Origin: Sipunculus nudus
Lineage: Eukaryota; Annelida; Sipuncula; Golfingiida; Sipunculidae
Length of the DNA: 64,000 bases
Assembly (NCBI GenBank): GCA_026874595.1
Contig: CM049316.1
Span: forward strand, 28,877,339-28,941,338
Reading direction: 5' to 3'
The notes under the pieces were generated by a model that was not told where the DNA came from, did not search any database, and saw only the letters and a program-made list of their open reading frames with translations. Positions 12,909 to 25,600 of this stretch are shown here, in pieces. Positions within the stretch are counted from its first letter, which is position 1. Each line of letters begins with the position of its first letter. The translations under genes were made by a program, and so were the position numbers.

Positions 12909-15218
12909 CATTTCGTTTATCTACTTATTTCAAAATTTTTTATCATTATGGCTTATTAAGCACAATTAGTTAATTTTCATCTCGAGTCCCGTGTCCAGTG
13001 TAGATTCCAGTCTTATACACCGTATACGCAAAAGGCAAAGTAGCTTCTTGACTGTGGACATAAGGATCAACAAACTCGCAACACGGGCTGAATCGTGAAT
13101 CTCGATTAATTGCCTGACAAGGTCTAAGCACTGACAACCCTCATTAACGGTAACTATAGGTAATTACTGTGTATCTACTGGGTATTGCTTCGTCTTCCAA
13201 ACATGGATTTTCTGCCCCGTTACGTCAGTTAGCTGATCTACTAACGGATCATCCAAGGCCTAAGCATGGAAGATCCCTAAGTCTGGCCAGTCACATGAAG
13301 GCCAACCTGGCAGTAAGGCAGACCTTCCACGGATTAACCCCCAGCACCAATACATAATCGGAAATAACTCGCACCAAGCACTTGTTGAAATGAGACGTCA
13401 AGCTGTAATCTTATAAATTAATTAAGCCCGATTGATAGTACAATCTTTAGGGAAGGTTTTTCTCGGGAGCAGGGATTAGCATGTTTGTGAAAATCTTAAT
13501 CGCTGTAGTCTATGAATATCTTAAAAAAGGAAGAATTTAGCAGAGCAAAAACTAGTTATCAAGAATAACACAAAAAAAGTAAATCGGGTTCCGAAATCTC
13601 AAAATCATGTTAGCCGGTTTAACGCCATCTTAAAGGATGTAATCTTGCCTTTCATTATTATATCAGGGGGGAAACTGGGAGCGCTTGTTGGTGACATATA
13701 CCAGAATTTACCTGGGTAGAGTTGAGTCCTTCCCAAAATGATATTATAATGTATAAGGAAAATATACCTTGTGCCCAGAGGAAATATTGTGTGTTAAGTC
13801 ATACAGACTAATGCTTGTGTTTCATTCAAGCATGGTTCTTCCTAACAAAAACTCGATAACATACATGGAATAAATATATTTAAAGGGATTATATAGTGAG
13901 ATATCTCGAAATAAGGGACACTTAATGTGGAGAATCACGGTGATATGTAGACATATTCCTTCGTAGGTTGTTATCAAGCGATGGCCGTCAACATAACAGT
14001 ATACATGTTCGAGTGAATGATCTGTAAGAAGGTATCATAGAATAAGAGAAAAAACCTGTACATTAAGGTTTGAAAATATTTGTATATAAATATTACAGGT
14101 TTGTTCCCAGCTAAAGACTGCGCACGTTCATATTAAACATAAAATGAAACTGTCGACATTATCTATTTATGATAATTTTTTTTTCAATGTCAGAAAAAGG
14201 ATCAAAATTAAGATCAATTGTTATGGATCGGTTTTATGCGAACAATATGGAATCGGTTCTGAAATTACAACATATCGTGCAGAACATTAACAAAAACCAC
14301 CAGTTGGCGCAGTATCTGTGGCATTGGATAAACTTTGGAACCATTAACTTTCATTTGATTGGTATTTACTAATGGGAATAACTGACAACACGGGAAGATC
14401 ATCTGAATATGCCAGTATATTGCTGACAGTAAAGTAAACACAGACCAGACCAGTCAGACCTGTGACAACGCCGCCATGTTTGTTTCCACCATTGAAGCAT
14501 ACGGACTGTGCAGTCCCTGTCTGTGTACTAAATGAACTGTGCTCTTAATGGCTTGTCAATGTCATCTAGGCCATCTCTTTGGCAGACCCCACTTACTCAT
14601 CAAGTCCCTCCTTAAAATCAATCTCCCTCCCCATGACTCTTAAGTATTTGATGCACCTAAATGTTTAAGTACAGTCATTGTCCATCCAAGATCCGGTCAG
14701 AGTCACATCTGCCTATGTCCTTTTCTCTTAATGCTTCTCTTGATGACCTAGATCATAAGTTTGTGATACCATGTCTAAACTATAATCATTAATTATATCC
14801 CACATTAAAGATTCGTCCCAATATTATTACAATTATAATCCAATCATAATTAAACATTTTTTTAATTATCACAATATTAGGTTTGTGCAATTTTTCGTGT
14901 TATATATGTCAAAATTATCGTCACTTTTAGGATATATCTGCTATTTACTAAAACGATTTTTTTCCTGTCAATGTACAACTTTTATTTTTAGAATCCTCTA
15001 GAATGATTATAAGAACATTAATCTCTGCTGGTATATCTATCGTGTAAACCAATCATTTTCAGAATCAAGGATACACCCTGTTTATCGTTTAACACAAAAA
15101 AAAATTGATTTGTCGCATTTTAGTTATATATGCAAATATCTACTCATTTAATAACAATGTACAAATGTACTACGATTTGTCGAAGGATGCTTCATTTACT
15201 GATATTTGGTGACATTAG
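12909..15218. other. Non-coding stretch upstream of candidate exon A
   Basis: AT-rich DNA with no splice-flanked frame I would defend. Any promoter or earlier exons of the 15.2 kb candidate gene would lie here. Confidence 0.45.
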
Positions 15219-15396
15219 GACCGCCTAACGTTAAGCCAATGGGGGAGTATGTTTTAACATTGGTTCTACGTCGAAAATACGGAAATGCTAATAAAAATGT
15301 CATCGCGACCATGTCCATGTCAGTAGGTGACAGAGATGAAAGTAAAACTGAAACTATAGCTGCGTCCATGTTGAGCCCATGTTGTAACTTATGCAG
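15219..15396 (+). CDS. Candidate exon A of an unidentified + strand gene
   Basis: Seen: AG acceptor at 15217-15218 after a T-rich stretch, 58 complete open codons, then a TTATGCAG|GTAAAT donor. A possible start ATG (CCAATGGGG) lies at 15239; upstream in frame is a TGA, so the frame must begin at the acceptor or at that ATG. The residues (GEYVLTLVLRRKYGNANK and so on) match no family I know. The exon ends in phase 2, and the candidate exon at 15948 begins in the matching phase, giving a joint frame of 101 codons across a 552-bp intron. That agreement is the main support. The GTAAAT donor is only moderate. It could still be a chance open frame. Confidence 0.3.
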
Positions 15397-15947
15397 GTAA
15401 ATAATATGGAGTACATTGCGTTTACTTTGATGTCATTGCTTTTACTCTGATGACATCCATTGTTTAAAGATTCACGAAAACAGATGTACTGAAAGGGATG
15501 TTCGCGAGCTAGTATTGCTTGTATAATTTAACCACTTAAGAATACAATTTCTCTCTTTTTTGTGACTTGTTGTATGACGTTAATTATTATAATACTCTCT
15601 GTAAAGAAGTACCGAGTGAGCACACTCCTCTGTCTGCACCGAATTCACGTCAAGCAGATGATCATTAGTGTTTGTTGCAAGAAAGATAAACAAACACAGC
15701 TATCGTCACGGTCCACATCATTTCTAATTTTTTAAAATCATTCCATACTATCTCAGATTTGCATAGACAAACTCACGGGAGGATTGAATCAGGATTGATA
15801 CAGTAGAAAATATAAACATTCTGCAGTGTAATTAACACGGCTAAAAATGGGACATGTCCACACATTGTGTTTATTTTGCATTGTTCTTATGTTTTCGTAC
15901 TGCCATAACCAGAAAGTATACAATTACTTTCCGGCTTTATTATGCAG

Positions 15948-16074
15948 CCGACCTGACAGGCAGCGACAATGGAAAATTGGAGCCGAGCGATTAAATAGGG
16001 CAGGCGCCAGTCATGTTCAGAAGCAGACGGACACTGGGTTTTCAGCGTCTGATTGCCGCAAAAACTGGGACAAG
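15948..16074 (+). CDS. Candidate exon B, Myb/SANT-like segment
   Basis: Seen: acceptor CTTTATTATGCAG|C at 15946-15947, an open frame of 42 codons, and a strong CAAG|GTAAGA donor (GT at 16075), phase 0 at the 3' end. The segment contains W-K-I-G-A-E-R-L-N-R-A-G, then T, then DCRKNWDKVRR: two Trp about 32 residues apart with a basic helix around the second. Known: Myb/SANT-like domains of zeste, MSANTD and Harbinger-transposon proteins have a W..I...lN..G...T....C/v+..W..l+ pattern. Inference: DNA-binding exon, or a relic of a Harbinger-type accessory protein. The same frame is open upstream to an ATG at 15847 with a hydrophobic N terminus and good Kozak context, so an alternative reading is a first exon 15847-16074 with a signal peptide. 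These two readings exclude each other. Confidence 0.3.
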
Positions 16075-18309
16075 GTAAGACGTGCAATCATGGCAAGGTC
16101 AAGCACATGTCATATACATGCTGGATTCATATGAAACAAAGATTAAATAAAACTAATGGTATAATTTGTATTGATCACTGTATTTGCACACTCATTTGAA
16201 TGGATCTTTTGATTTATCATATATTTTCCAAGACAAAAATGACGCATTCACCTAAACTCGAGAAATATCGTTATCGTTATTGTTTTCCGTCTGACTGAAT
16301 ATATACTGTTTGATAGATTTAATTTATTATCCATGTTAATGTTAGAACACAGTTTTTTGCATGATTATCTGCGTAATATGCACATATGATTAATTTAAAA
16401 AAAACATAATCAGGAAGGGAAAATATCTAAAACTTTCAAACTCAGCAAGTACAGTTTTCAAAGTCATAATTCATTATTTTGTTCTAGTTTACACAGTTTC
16501 AAAGTAAAATTTATCAGAGGTTGTTTAGCCCTACTTGACCGCCATGGGGGATTACTAACAAAACACGGACTTTGTAATCTTCCTTGTCGCAGCAACAGGG
16601 ACCTTTCACTTTTTATGTCAAACATATCCCAGAGGCTTCCTGTGAGGTTGGAGCTCTTGATATTCAGTCTCGCAGCAACAACACGCTTTCAAAGTGACGT
16701 CGGTGTATTGTATCTTCAGTTCCAAGTCCAATAAATATTTATGACAGATACGGCAAAGTCCACAGGCTTGAAAGGTGCTTTGAAGAGCACACATTTTCAA
16801 GAGGAATATCTGTCAAAGAGATTGATACCTATAGAAAAACTAGAACCCTGGGAGAGGATGATATTACAGCTTTTGCTTTCTCAAAGAAATTTATTCTGAA
16901 TGTTTCTCATGAATAGCGGTTATTCTCTAAATAACCCGCCATAGACATGAACTCCTTGAGCTATATATCTGTAGATATTTGATTCCAAAGCCAAATTTGC
17001 ATCTAAGTGTGGTCCAAACCGACAATAAAAGCAATAAAAACTTTGGATCACAAACGTTAGTTAGTGCACCTATTCATTGATATAAGAACTATACATGTTT
17101 TCTTTTAATTTCCTTAAATTACTCTGCCGACTACCGCAATTAATATTAATATCTATGTGGAAAACATCGCCCGCAATCGAGAGCCAGTTGTGTTCAAAAG
17201 AGTATCGTCCATTTCTATTAGATAAGGATTTATTGGAACTGGTAGGGAAACACTTGTATGCTTATATACGACAATAATGATGTTATCTTATTTTAACATG
17301 TTTGGATGTCTGGTATGATATTTATTGGACTATGAAATCACCATCCGCTTCGATATCTGTAATCTTGACCACTTTTACACCGACATTTCAAGCAGAGCAG
17401 TGTATAACAGGGGTAGAATGTAATTAAATGAAAACATTACACAGATGTGGCTTACCCCGTCGACAATAAAGAAACAAGAAGATAAAAATAATTAAAGTCA
17501 TAGAGACGGGCCATCTTGAACTTTTGAACTTTATGTGTCAGCAGACTTTCAAAGTTATACATTTTAATGGTTCCTGGTAGGTATTCAAACACAGTTAAAG
17601 CGCCCCAGCGCCAAGGAACAGACCCTGGCGGCTGCGTGCAATTAGAAGGCGGAACAGGAACTAGTAAGGACCTTGTGTAAGCCCTCGGTTTTCTGTTAAT
17701 GGCGACACTCCGTGGCAGAGACGGGATCGGAAGGCGTACAGTACGCAGAAGGTGTGTGACATCAATTTTTGGTTTCACAGTGTCGATGGAAATATTAGCC
17801 CCAGGTAATTTAACAAGACCCTGCAGCCTCGTGGTCGCATACTAACACAGCAAGGTTCCATCCAATTAACCCACGGGTGTGGCGGGGCAACATTATGACC
17901 TGAAGAAATACTGCGATCCAGACATGTCATTCGGCATCATTCCTTACGGGTTATGTGATATCGATGTGCACGAAAACTCTTGGAATCATTTTCATTTGTT
18001 ACATTTTTTCTCGTTTTTACTTTTTACTTTTACAAAAAAAATGATTAACTATATTTAGGCAAATTCTGTCAGCACCAACAGACATTAATTGAAAGTTAAG
18101 TTGTGTTCATTCGCTAGAGCTTATGCTACCTAGGGAACTGCAATAAAAAACATAACATGGATATTGAAAAATAAAACTTCCATGACAAAACAACGAACCT
18201 ACTATCTTTATGTAACTTAACGGGGTGCCACCACACCTTTATCACGCAACTTCTTGATGCATAAGGAGGTTATTTATCTAATGTTCTTATAAATCGTAAG
18301 AAATCAATA
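16075..18309. other. Non-coding stretch between + candidate exons and the RGK-like gene
   Basis: Should hold later exons of either gene, but none could be placed. A minus frame 17452-17778 ends at a GTAAGC donor and is discussed among the rejected items. Confidence 0.4.
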
Positions 18310-18645
18310 CTATGTTTTTGACCGGGTTCCGCCGTAACCGCCGCGATCCCCCCCGTGTTCGTTTCCGGAGAACTCCTCTGAGACTGGGTCGACCGATCTT
18401 TCGTAAACAGGTTATTTGCTCACCTATGTTATTGTGCCTGACAAAGACAAGTGGCGCTACCTGCAATCCTTTATGTGTATCATTTAATTGAGGGTCTTTG
18501 TGATAAAAGCTTATATCTCAAGAGTCATCACTGATGCCACAAATTTGAAATCATGTCATGTAAGGATTATTCAATGCCTTACTTTACCACTGCCTCTGTG
18601 ATTTGGCGGATACACGAATTCGCTTGTCGACTACCTGTATTCTAG
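18310..18645 (-). mobile_element. Dispersed element family 2, short inverted copy
   Basis: On the minus strand it starts CTAGAATACAGGTAGTCGAC, continues GTGTATCCGCCAAATCACAG and later has GAGGAGTTCTCCGGA, all shared with 11452-12231. It is about 335 bp, so an internal deletion derivative. It lies about 150 bp downstream of the RGK-like exon, inside that gene's intron. Confidence 0.55.
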
Positions 18646-18792
18646 TGTTCTGACAGGACTAACACAGTGCCCTCTGTAAGACTCTACGCAAGCGCCCCAA
18701 CTATCCAGTGGATAGGAATGAAACTAACCTGGTCTTCAAATCTAAAGTAATATGCGGATAATATCCTAATAACAATGAGATTATAAAGCATT

Positions 18793-18798
18793 ACTTAC
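18793..18798 (-). other. Splice donor GTAAGT closing the RGK-like exon (phase 1)
   Basis: The minus strand reads ATC G|GTAAGT, a perfect GTRAGT donor after the first base of a codon, so the next exon must begin with the last two bases of that codon. Placing the break right after the P-loop and before switch I is plausible for an extended Ras-like gene. Confidence 0.75.
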
Positions 18799-19600
18799 CG
18801 ATACTTATATTGGGCACTTCTGAATATCCAGAGACAGAGAACTGTTGAATGAGCGAAGTTTTTCCCGAATCCGGGGCTCCAAGGACAGTCACGGTATAAG
18901 GCTCACTTCCTGAACCCCCACTTCCGCTGCTCGCAAGTGACGTCAGACTGCCATTCCCGACTGGCGAAGAAGGTACCTGTGTCTTTGGCGATCCGCTTGA
19001 GGAAAGGTTTTCCTCACTTTTTATTACCGTGTCTTTGCTTTTAACGATGCCTTTGGATGTGATTTTAAAGCTACATACACGACATAAATCCGGTGTCTGT
19101 TTGTTGCCTTGTCTCCGATGCGTGCCATTACCGTGATTAAGTTTCCCTGAAGGCATTGTGGAGGACCGCGGTCTGTGGACGCCGTCGGGAATACTGTTTC
19201 TCACCAAAGGCGTCTCGTACTGATAGCCGGATGCACACGAATGTTCCATTGGTAGGTCGTATCTATCCGCGCGGCGGGGCAGCTTATTCGTGCATGGTAG
19301 CGAGTGCGGGCGGTCACCGCGCATGCTGCTAGGGTCATACATGTCTTCTGCTTCCGGTTCCTCCTCAATACTTACTCTTAAACTGTGGAAGCTGTCCCTG
19401 AGGCTGTCCATGACCTCCTCCTCGCCGTCACTGAAGCTGGATTCTCTGGATGGCCACGGACACCGACAGTGATTTCCACCTCTGCGGCGCCTGCGACGCA
19501 CCTCCTCGCGTTTGCGACGCCACGTTTCTGGGAGTGTGCCGCCACTGTTTGCCCGTACCCTAAACTCCTCAAACTCATCCTCATAGATGGAGTTCTCCAT
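18799..19600 (-). CDS. RGK-like (Rad/Rem/Gem/Kir) small GTPase, first coding exon, partial
   Basis: Seen: an open frame of 267 codons plus one base on the minus strand, starting at ATG (19598-19600) and ending at a GTAAGT donor (18793-18798); the frame would stop two codons into the intron. Residues 28-40 are Arg/Lys-rich, 58-63 and 79-86 acidic, 199-232 Ser/Gly-rich. Residues 145-150 (RSSTMP) fit a mode-1 14-3-3 site. Residues 235-259 read YTVTVLGAPDSGKTSL then IQQFSVSGY, a beta strand plus P-loop GxxxxGKT (241-248). Known: RGK GTPases have long N-terminal extensions, divergent G motifs and 14-3-3 sites; they bind CaV beta subunits, inhibit voltage-gated calcium channels and affect the cytoskeleton. 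Inference: the GAP-x-x-GKT loop and the segment after it fit invertebrate RGK proteins better than Ras, Rap or Rab. Switch regions, G3-G5 and C terminus are on exons I could not find. Another extended Ras-like GTPase is the main alternative. Confidence 0.75.
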
Positions 19601-19625
19601 TTTGATTATCCCTGAAAGAAACCAG
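19601..19625 (-). other. Splice acceptor and 11-nt 5' UTR of the RGK-like exon
   Basis: Reading the minus strand, a pyrimidine tract (GGTTTCTTTCAG) ends at AG 19613-19612, so the exon starts at 19611, 11 nt before the ATG. The start codon is therefore in an internal exon and the promoter and 5' UTR exon(s) lie at higher coordinates. The context AAAATGG has A at -3 and G at +4, a good Kozak match that supports this start. Confidence 0.7.
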
Positions 19626-20073
19626 ATATTAGTCCTCTAATTAATTCATATCAAATATATATTAAAAGAATTATATTCTGTGAGATCACAAAAGGAGGAT
19701 ACACAATTACGTTGAGAACCTGTGAATAAACAAATATAAATTTGAAAGAAAAAATTGTCAAGAACACCTTGAATTATTTCCCGAAATTTGAAATTATGCT
19801 CAGAAACTGTAATCGACAGTTAATCGACTTTGTATCGAATGTCTTAACGCTTTTCCTGCTGCGCGAACGTGAAATACACTTATCGTAAAGCGCTTTTTAA
19901 TGACAATAGCCGTGTTCACACTTTAACTCGGATTCACAGTACAAGCGTGCCCAATACCGTATTCGGAAATTTCAGCTTACGGTGTTGGAGCCACTTCTTA
20001 TTCCCACGGCGCCAAACTGCATTTTATATTAATTGTATTGTATGAAGTTTTATATTATCCATAGAAGTCAGCT

Positions 20074-20362
20074 GTTAGACTAAAAAGGATTAGTTTCTCT
20101 TGCATTTTTCATAAATCGATTTATCTTGCATTTTTCATAAATTTATTTATCTTGCATTTTTCATAAATCGATTTCTTTTTAACTTTTAACCATATTATTT
20201 CGATCATTATAAAGGATCGGGGGGGGGGGGGGGGTAAACAATTTCCGAGCGGCTAGACCTGAAAATGAGTAAATTATGACTGATAATCTAAATAAATAGT
20301 TTGGTTCGAGGGGGTTAAGTTGACGCTTGCGGTGCCTGAGAAACCAACCTTTTTTCTGGGTA
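20074..20362. mobile_element. TIR MITE, family 1 copy 3, with internal triplication and G tract
   Basis: Diverged copy. The left end TTAGACTAAAAAGGATTAGT and right end GGTGCCTGAGAAACCAACCT match the family. An internal 28-bp segment ending CTTGCATTTTTCATAAAT is present three times (20099-20172), and a G run sits at 20219-20234. Both features are absent from the other copies. Confidence 0.6.
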
Positions 20363-21859
20363 ACAATTCCACAATTGCTTAGAAAGATGTCTGCTTATAA
20401 ACCTATAGAGACTTAAGAAGTTGTTTGCTAAAATGCGGTCCGGCCAAAATAATTCACGAGCTTATATTTGGTATGTTGATCCATAATCATTTTCCCTATA
20501 CTGTAATATCTTATTTGAACTATCTGTAAACATGCCCCACTGATTAGTCATATTTGTGTCCTCTAAAAATACGAAGTGTGACATAGAATATCGTACGATA
20601 GTATTGGTCATGCTTTCCAGTAGCAATACACATCACACACGGGGCGTTTTCCTGAAGATCAGCAATGGAAATAAATGAAATGAGATGTATTTGACTAGTC
20701 GGTAAATATTCCCCTGGGATTCCCATCCTCCTTTGCTGTATAAATCTTTTAATCAGCGAATTGGAATTCCATTGATCAGGAAAACATAGTAATGCCAATG
20801 GCTATTTGTTTCTGATTGTGCTATAATACGGCGTTTCGTCGATATACAATTACGCCCACCTTGTCGCCAGCGGTCGCTTACTGTCGATGTCAACATCAAC
20901 GTCATCTTGCGGGGGTCTATAACAAATGTGTCTGCCGTTTTTAATGTACTATTGATTCATACCACCGGGAACTGAACAAAAAAAAACGGATTGCGATTTG
21001 CGTCTTGGCCATGTCGACTACAATGGTAATTGTAGTTATTTCAAACCGGGGACTGACTTGGTAGGAATCACTGAGTCAAACACAGATTCTCTTAAGATGT
21101 GTTTGTTCCGTCTGGCCAACGTATCATCATTACACATAACCCAGAATTTTCGTGCAAGTCGGTTGTTTTTATCGTCTATGTTATCCTAAATATTTCATTA
21201 TAGAGAACTTTGTAAATAGTAAAGTAAATTAATGTACTATACGTTTGCAGTGTTTGTCATAGCTAGGAGATCATACAAAAACAACTATTCGAGGGATTAT
21301 TTAACCCCTGGGACCTGTTATTTATGCTTCAGCAAAGACTGGTACTAGTCTCCCATGACGTATCCTTTAGAGCAAAACACGCAAGGAATTAAAAAAAGAC
21401 CATGGTACCAGCCTTCATTCATCAGTGCTGCCAGGTGAACCTTTGGTCTCATTCCTTGCCATGTGTCAACAGGAGGTCATGAATACGAACCATGGTGTGG
21501 AGTTTAACATGGCACGAGGAAGCTTTCACTCTCAGCTCTTTTACTGTCTGATTTAATACTTGAGTCAGACGTGAATACAATAGGTAAATAGTTAGGCGCT
21601 CCCTCACTATGCGCAGACCCGGACTCGCAGGAGTACAACTCTGCTGTTTAAGGTTTATACAATCTGACCCCCACAATGCACCGCGGCTCCCATATACACC
21701 GGCGGTGAAATGTAGTAAAGATGCTCACGAGGTACGCGCATATATGTTTAATTGGAATTTTTTCAAGACATATCAAATAAACATGGGCGTTTTCGTGGTA
21801 AGGACTTCACGGAATTAGTATTTTTTTCTGTAAGCATATACGTATGTGGAATACAAGCA

Positions 21860-22000
21860 AAATATGTTTCTTGAAATGTAACAAGATTTAACAGTTGAGA
21901 CAAGTAGTACCGGCCGTCCCACAGTGCTCACAAGGAAATGGTTCGTTTCGGGTAGAAATGACATCTGTCGTAAGGATGGCACTCTGTGTTAACAACGAAA
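21860..22000 (+). repeat. Dispersed repeat family 3, copy 1
   Basis: Shares CAGTTGAGACAAGTAGTACC, CGGCCGTCCCACAGTG and GGTTCGTTT-GGGTAGAAA-GAC with copies at 39925 and 46488. All three are in the same orientation. No TIR seen; it may be the tail of a SINE or LINE. Confidence 0.6.
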
Positions 22001-22291
22001 GTCAGCATTTTAACGTGCAGTTGGCCCCTTTCTTCCAGTTGTAAACGGAGCATGTGCATCGTAGCTTTAGATCTAGGAAGTCTCAAATTTTGAATTTTGT
22101 TCCAGTGACAGGCAAAAAAAAAAAACACTTTGCGTGCTATGAATAGTTTTATCCACCATTCATATCGAGGCTTAAAGCCTTGACATTGACTAAAACATGT
22201 TTTTATGTGATATTATTAGTGACTTATAAACAGGGGCGTTAATATAGGGGGAGGGAAGGATCAATGTTATCATTCCCCCCACTATTCCGAG

Positions 22292-22293
<2 letters not shown>

Positions 22294-22334
<41 letters not shown>
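22294..22334. repeat. (TA)n microsatellite
   Basis: About 20 units; a second shorter tract lies at 22571-22599. Confidence 0.9.
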
Positions 22335-22335
<1 letters not shown>

Positions 22336-22568
22336 CAAATGGAATATATTTATATATTTAGATATATAATTAGAATAATATTAATTAGAATTATAGACTT
22401 TGGTTCCATTTATCAGTTTACTATGACATATTATATCTAAACTTGCTTTAGAATTTACTTATACTGGAAACAGTATACCTTTTATTCTAAAACCTTATAC
22501 ATAATTAAAAAATTTCTGAATTCTGATAAAGTATATATATTTTAAATGTGTCATACAGACGCTTAAAG

Positions 22569-22601
<33 letters not shown>

Positions 22602-25600
22602 GTGTGTGTGCGAGTCATCCCCCTCCCATAAATTGACCCATTGCTTATAAATGAAAATATGACAAATTGTACATAATTCACTAATAAAATCATTTAAATA
22701 CATGAGTTATCAATGAAAATATGCAGTCATTCATTTAGCCGTGAGCTACTTGAGAGAGATATGTTCAGTTCTAAACTTTCCTTAAAATATACCCTGCAGC
22801 GGGGCAAACTACAGAATTGTACGTATAAAATACGGATGGAGCAAGAACAATAAGACAAAACCAAGCAGAACTCACAAATTAAAGAAATGTCCAAAGTTTG
22901 TATCAAAATAATTTTTTTTAAACTAAATAAGATTCATGACTGTATGTACACTTGCTTATGGTACCTATTTCCTCCACCAGTGGTCATGATCAGGGAAAAT
23001 TCATCACAGGAAACGTATGTACATACAGACAAAAATATCCCGATACACACTTCAGGTATGACTAAATGTAATCAACAATTCAGTTCCATGACCTTGACAG
23101 GAATAACGACTGAACTGCACCCAAATCGGTTATCTGTACCACAACAATAAAGAGGAAAGAAAAAAAAAACAAATCACAAAAATATGAACTAAAATACAAC
23201 CTTCGACAGACTTCCTTGTTCTTTTAAGAGAAATATTTTTGTTATAGAAAAGGTTGTTAACATGAACTGGATGAATGGAGAAATTCTTACCCACACATCT
23301 CAAAGGCCAAATCATTTCGTCCACCAAGAGGGTTATATTTTAATTCGTTGCTGTTTGTTAGTTTGTTCGTCTTTTAACAGGATAAGGCTACTGAACCGAC
23401 GTACACAAACTGGGATGGGACATATAAGCAAGAGAAAAGCACATATAATTTTTGTGCGGAGGTATGCGCTCTAATGTGTGCAATTTCGGTTAAAAGTGTC
23501 AGTCGATAACCACTCAATCACGGGAAGGGTCACGTTTGGTTAAACTTTGAGTGAATAAATCTCGGGGAATTCAACGTGACACCTGCTTAGAGGGAGCGTG
23601 CGTCGGATCACAGCTGTTTTATGGTATTTTTTTTATATCTGAAAAACTGATGAAGGACCATAAACCCCGAGTGTTACATTTGAGTGTTTGCTTGTAATTC
23701 CAGATGAAGCAGCTGTTAACGCGCCAACACCAGTCGCATATCGTCCCATGTCATGGCAACGGTGACGTTTACAGCTGGTTCTCCACATAAACTGTGAATT
23801 TCAAGTCGGGGGAACACTGTTTGTTATACTGCTACGGTCTATCTCGACGCGAGCGTTAATTAATGACGAAGCCTTTACATGAAGTGGCCAATTTAGCTCA
23901 AACAACCATCGTATAAGAAGTTGTGGTTTATTTCTTCAGTATACATTTGATTAAAGGAAGAACATTTACCGCATAACATCCACTACTTCCGGTATCCTAA
24001 ACCTTTTTGTCTGTTTTATATATCCTGGTTATTTGAGGTGAAACCAAACACATTTCCATACGATGAAATTTCAGTTTCCGCCTAGCATGGGTAATTATAT
24101 GACGTTACAGTCGTTAAAAAAATACCAAACCTTATTGATAATTCTGAAGGAAGAATGTTCAAATTACATATTGATTCACAGGAATTTCATTAACATAAAA
24201 TATGCAAGAAATCAAAAGGGAATCGATATTTATAGTTTTTAATCTTCAGAATGACAGTCATTTTTGCTCCAGAAACACTATTTTACATTTTAATATGAAT
24301 ATTAAACATAGTTAGTTAGCTAGTTTAATGATTGGTTTGTGGTATAATATGAAGTCATTGCACGAATTCTTCACTTTCCTTATTACACTTTCCAATGCTG
24401 TTTTTAAATTTGCTGGGCGGTAAAATGTATGATATATTAAGAAGGTCTTAATCTGTTTAAGCGTATGGTTCAAGCAGGCATCCAGTTTTACAGATGGTTA
24501 GAAGGTCAGTTAGCTCGAGATAACGTAACCTTATAACACAACTGTTACGAGCTGAAACCGACAAAGGAGCCGAGGGAAAGGATCGTGGCGGTGTCTTCCT
24601 TCAGGCTCTAGAGGGAAGTTGTGTGAAGTAGACAGCTGGGATGAAACACTCGCAGATATAGCAAACCTGTGTGTCTGTTGCGTAACTGGTATAACTTATA
24701 GTAAAGGTAACATTTCAAGAACGAAAATCGGCATTACCCTACGGAAAATATATATGACTACCAATTTACGGAAATAAGTACCTTTTTCTATGTACCTTAC
24801 TTCTAAAGCTAAGATTCCTTATGTACCGGATGCGGCATGTTGCCCTACATGTAGCGGTCCGTTTTGCCGGATAACGAATTTCACCTTATTCATTTTGTCA
24901 ATACCAATTTTATCCGCATTCAGCATTCCGTGCATGATGAATATTAGCTTAAGACGGAAAAGGCACCTTTTCTTTGAGATTCCCAATACTGTGCGCAACT
25001 AATTAATTTTTTCTATCTCTGGTTACATTAAGGTACATTTTGATATAATTCAATGCACTCATAGCATTAAACAATCATTGAAAATTACCAAAGACTGTTT
25101 ATGAAACAGTAACATTTTAGCAACACCAGAAATCTAGTAAAGTAAGCCTATTTGGTGTCGTTGTATTAAATATTCAGACGCCCGTAATGGGATGACCTCG
25201 TTTAAATTCCACTAAATTTGTACTTCAACGAGGTCTGAAAGGACCTTGGCATTTAGCTAACTAGGTCCTGCCTCTGAAGTAAGTTAAAAAACTTCCTTTA
25301 AAGGTCACGGGCAAGGTACATGCTGATTAAATGGCAAAGTACCTTTATGATAATGACTGATCTGTGTTAGCCCTTCTTGATTTCATATTCTCCCAGGACT
25401 CGTTTGGAATAAAGCAGACATTTTGTTATTTCTGACATCAGAGAGAATTTTAGAAGCAATGGTAAATTTACTTCTAAAATATATGTAGGTGATTGAAAGG
25501 AATTCATGATTAAAAAAATTCTATGCATCTATTTTCATATTTTCTTTATTTCGTATGAGTTACATACATCCTAATGACAAAAATAGTGAACGATTAAACG

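Noticed and set aside
16618-16800. Minus frame with a Cys-rich run, considered as an RGK exon
   Set aside because: The phase from its possible acceptor reaches a stop and no GTPase motif appears.
17452-17778. Minus-strand 108-codon frame ending at a GTAAGC donor, in the place expected for the next RGK exon
   Set aside because: No switch, G3 or other GTPase motif, and the only nearby acceptor gives the wrong phase for the exon ending at 18799.
22247-22627. GGGGGAGGG and CCCCCTCCC near two (TA)n tracts, considered as a MITE TIR
   Set aside because: They are not exact reverse complements and the flanks align poorly.
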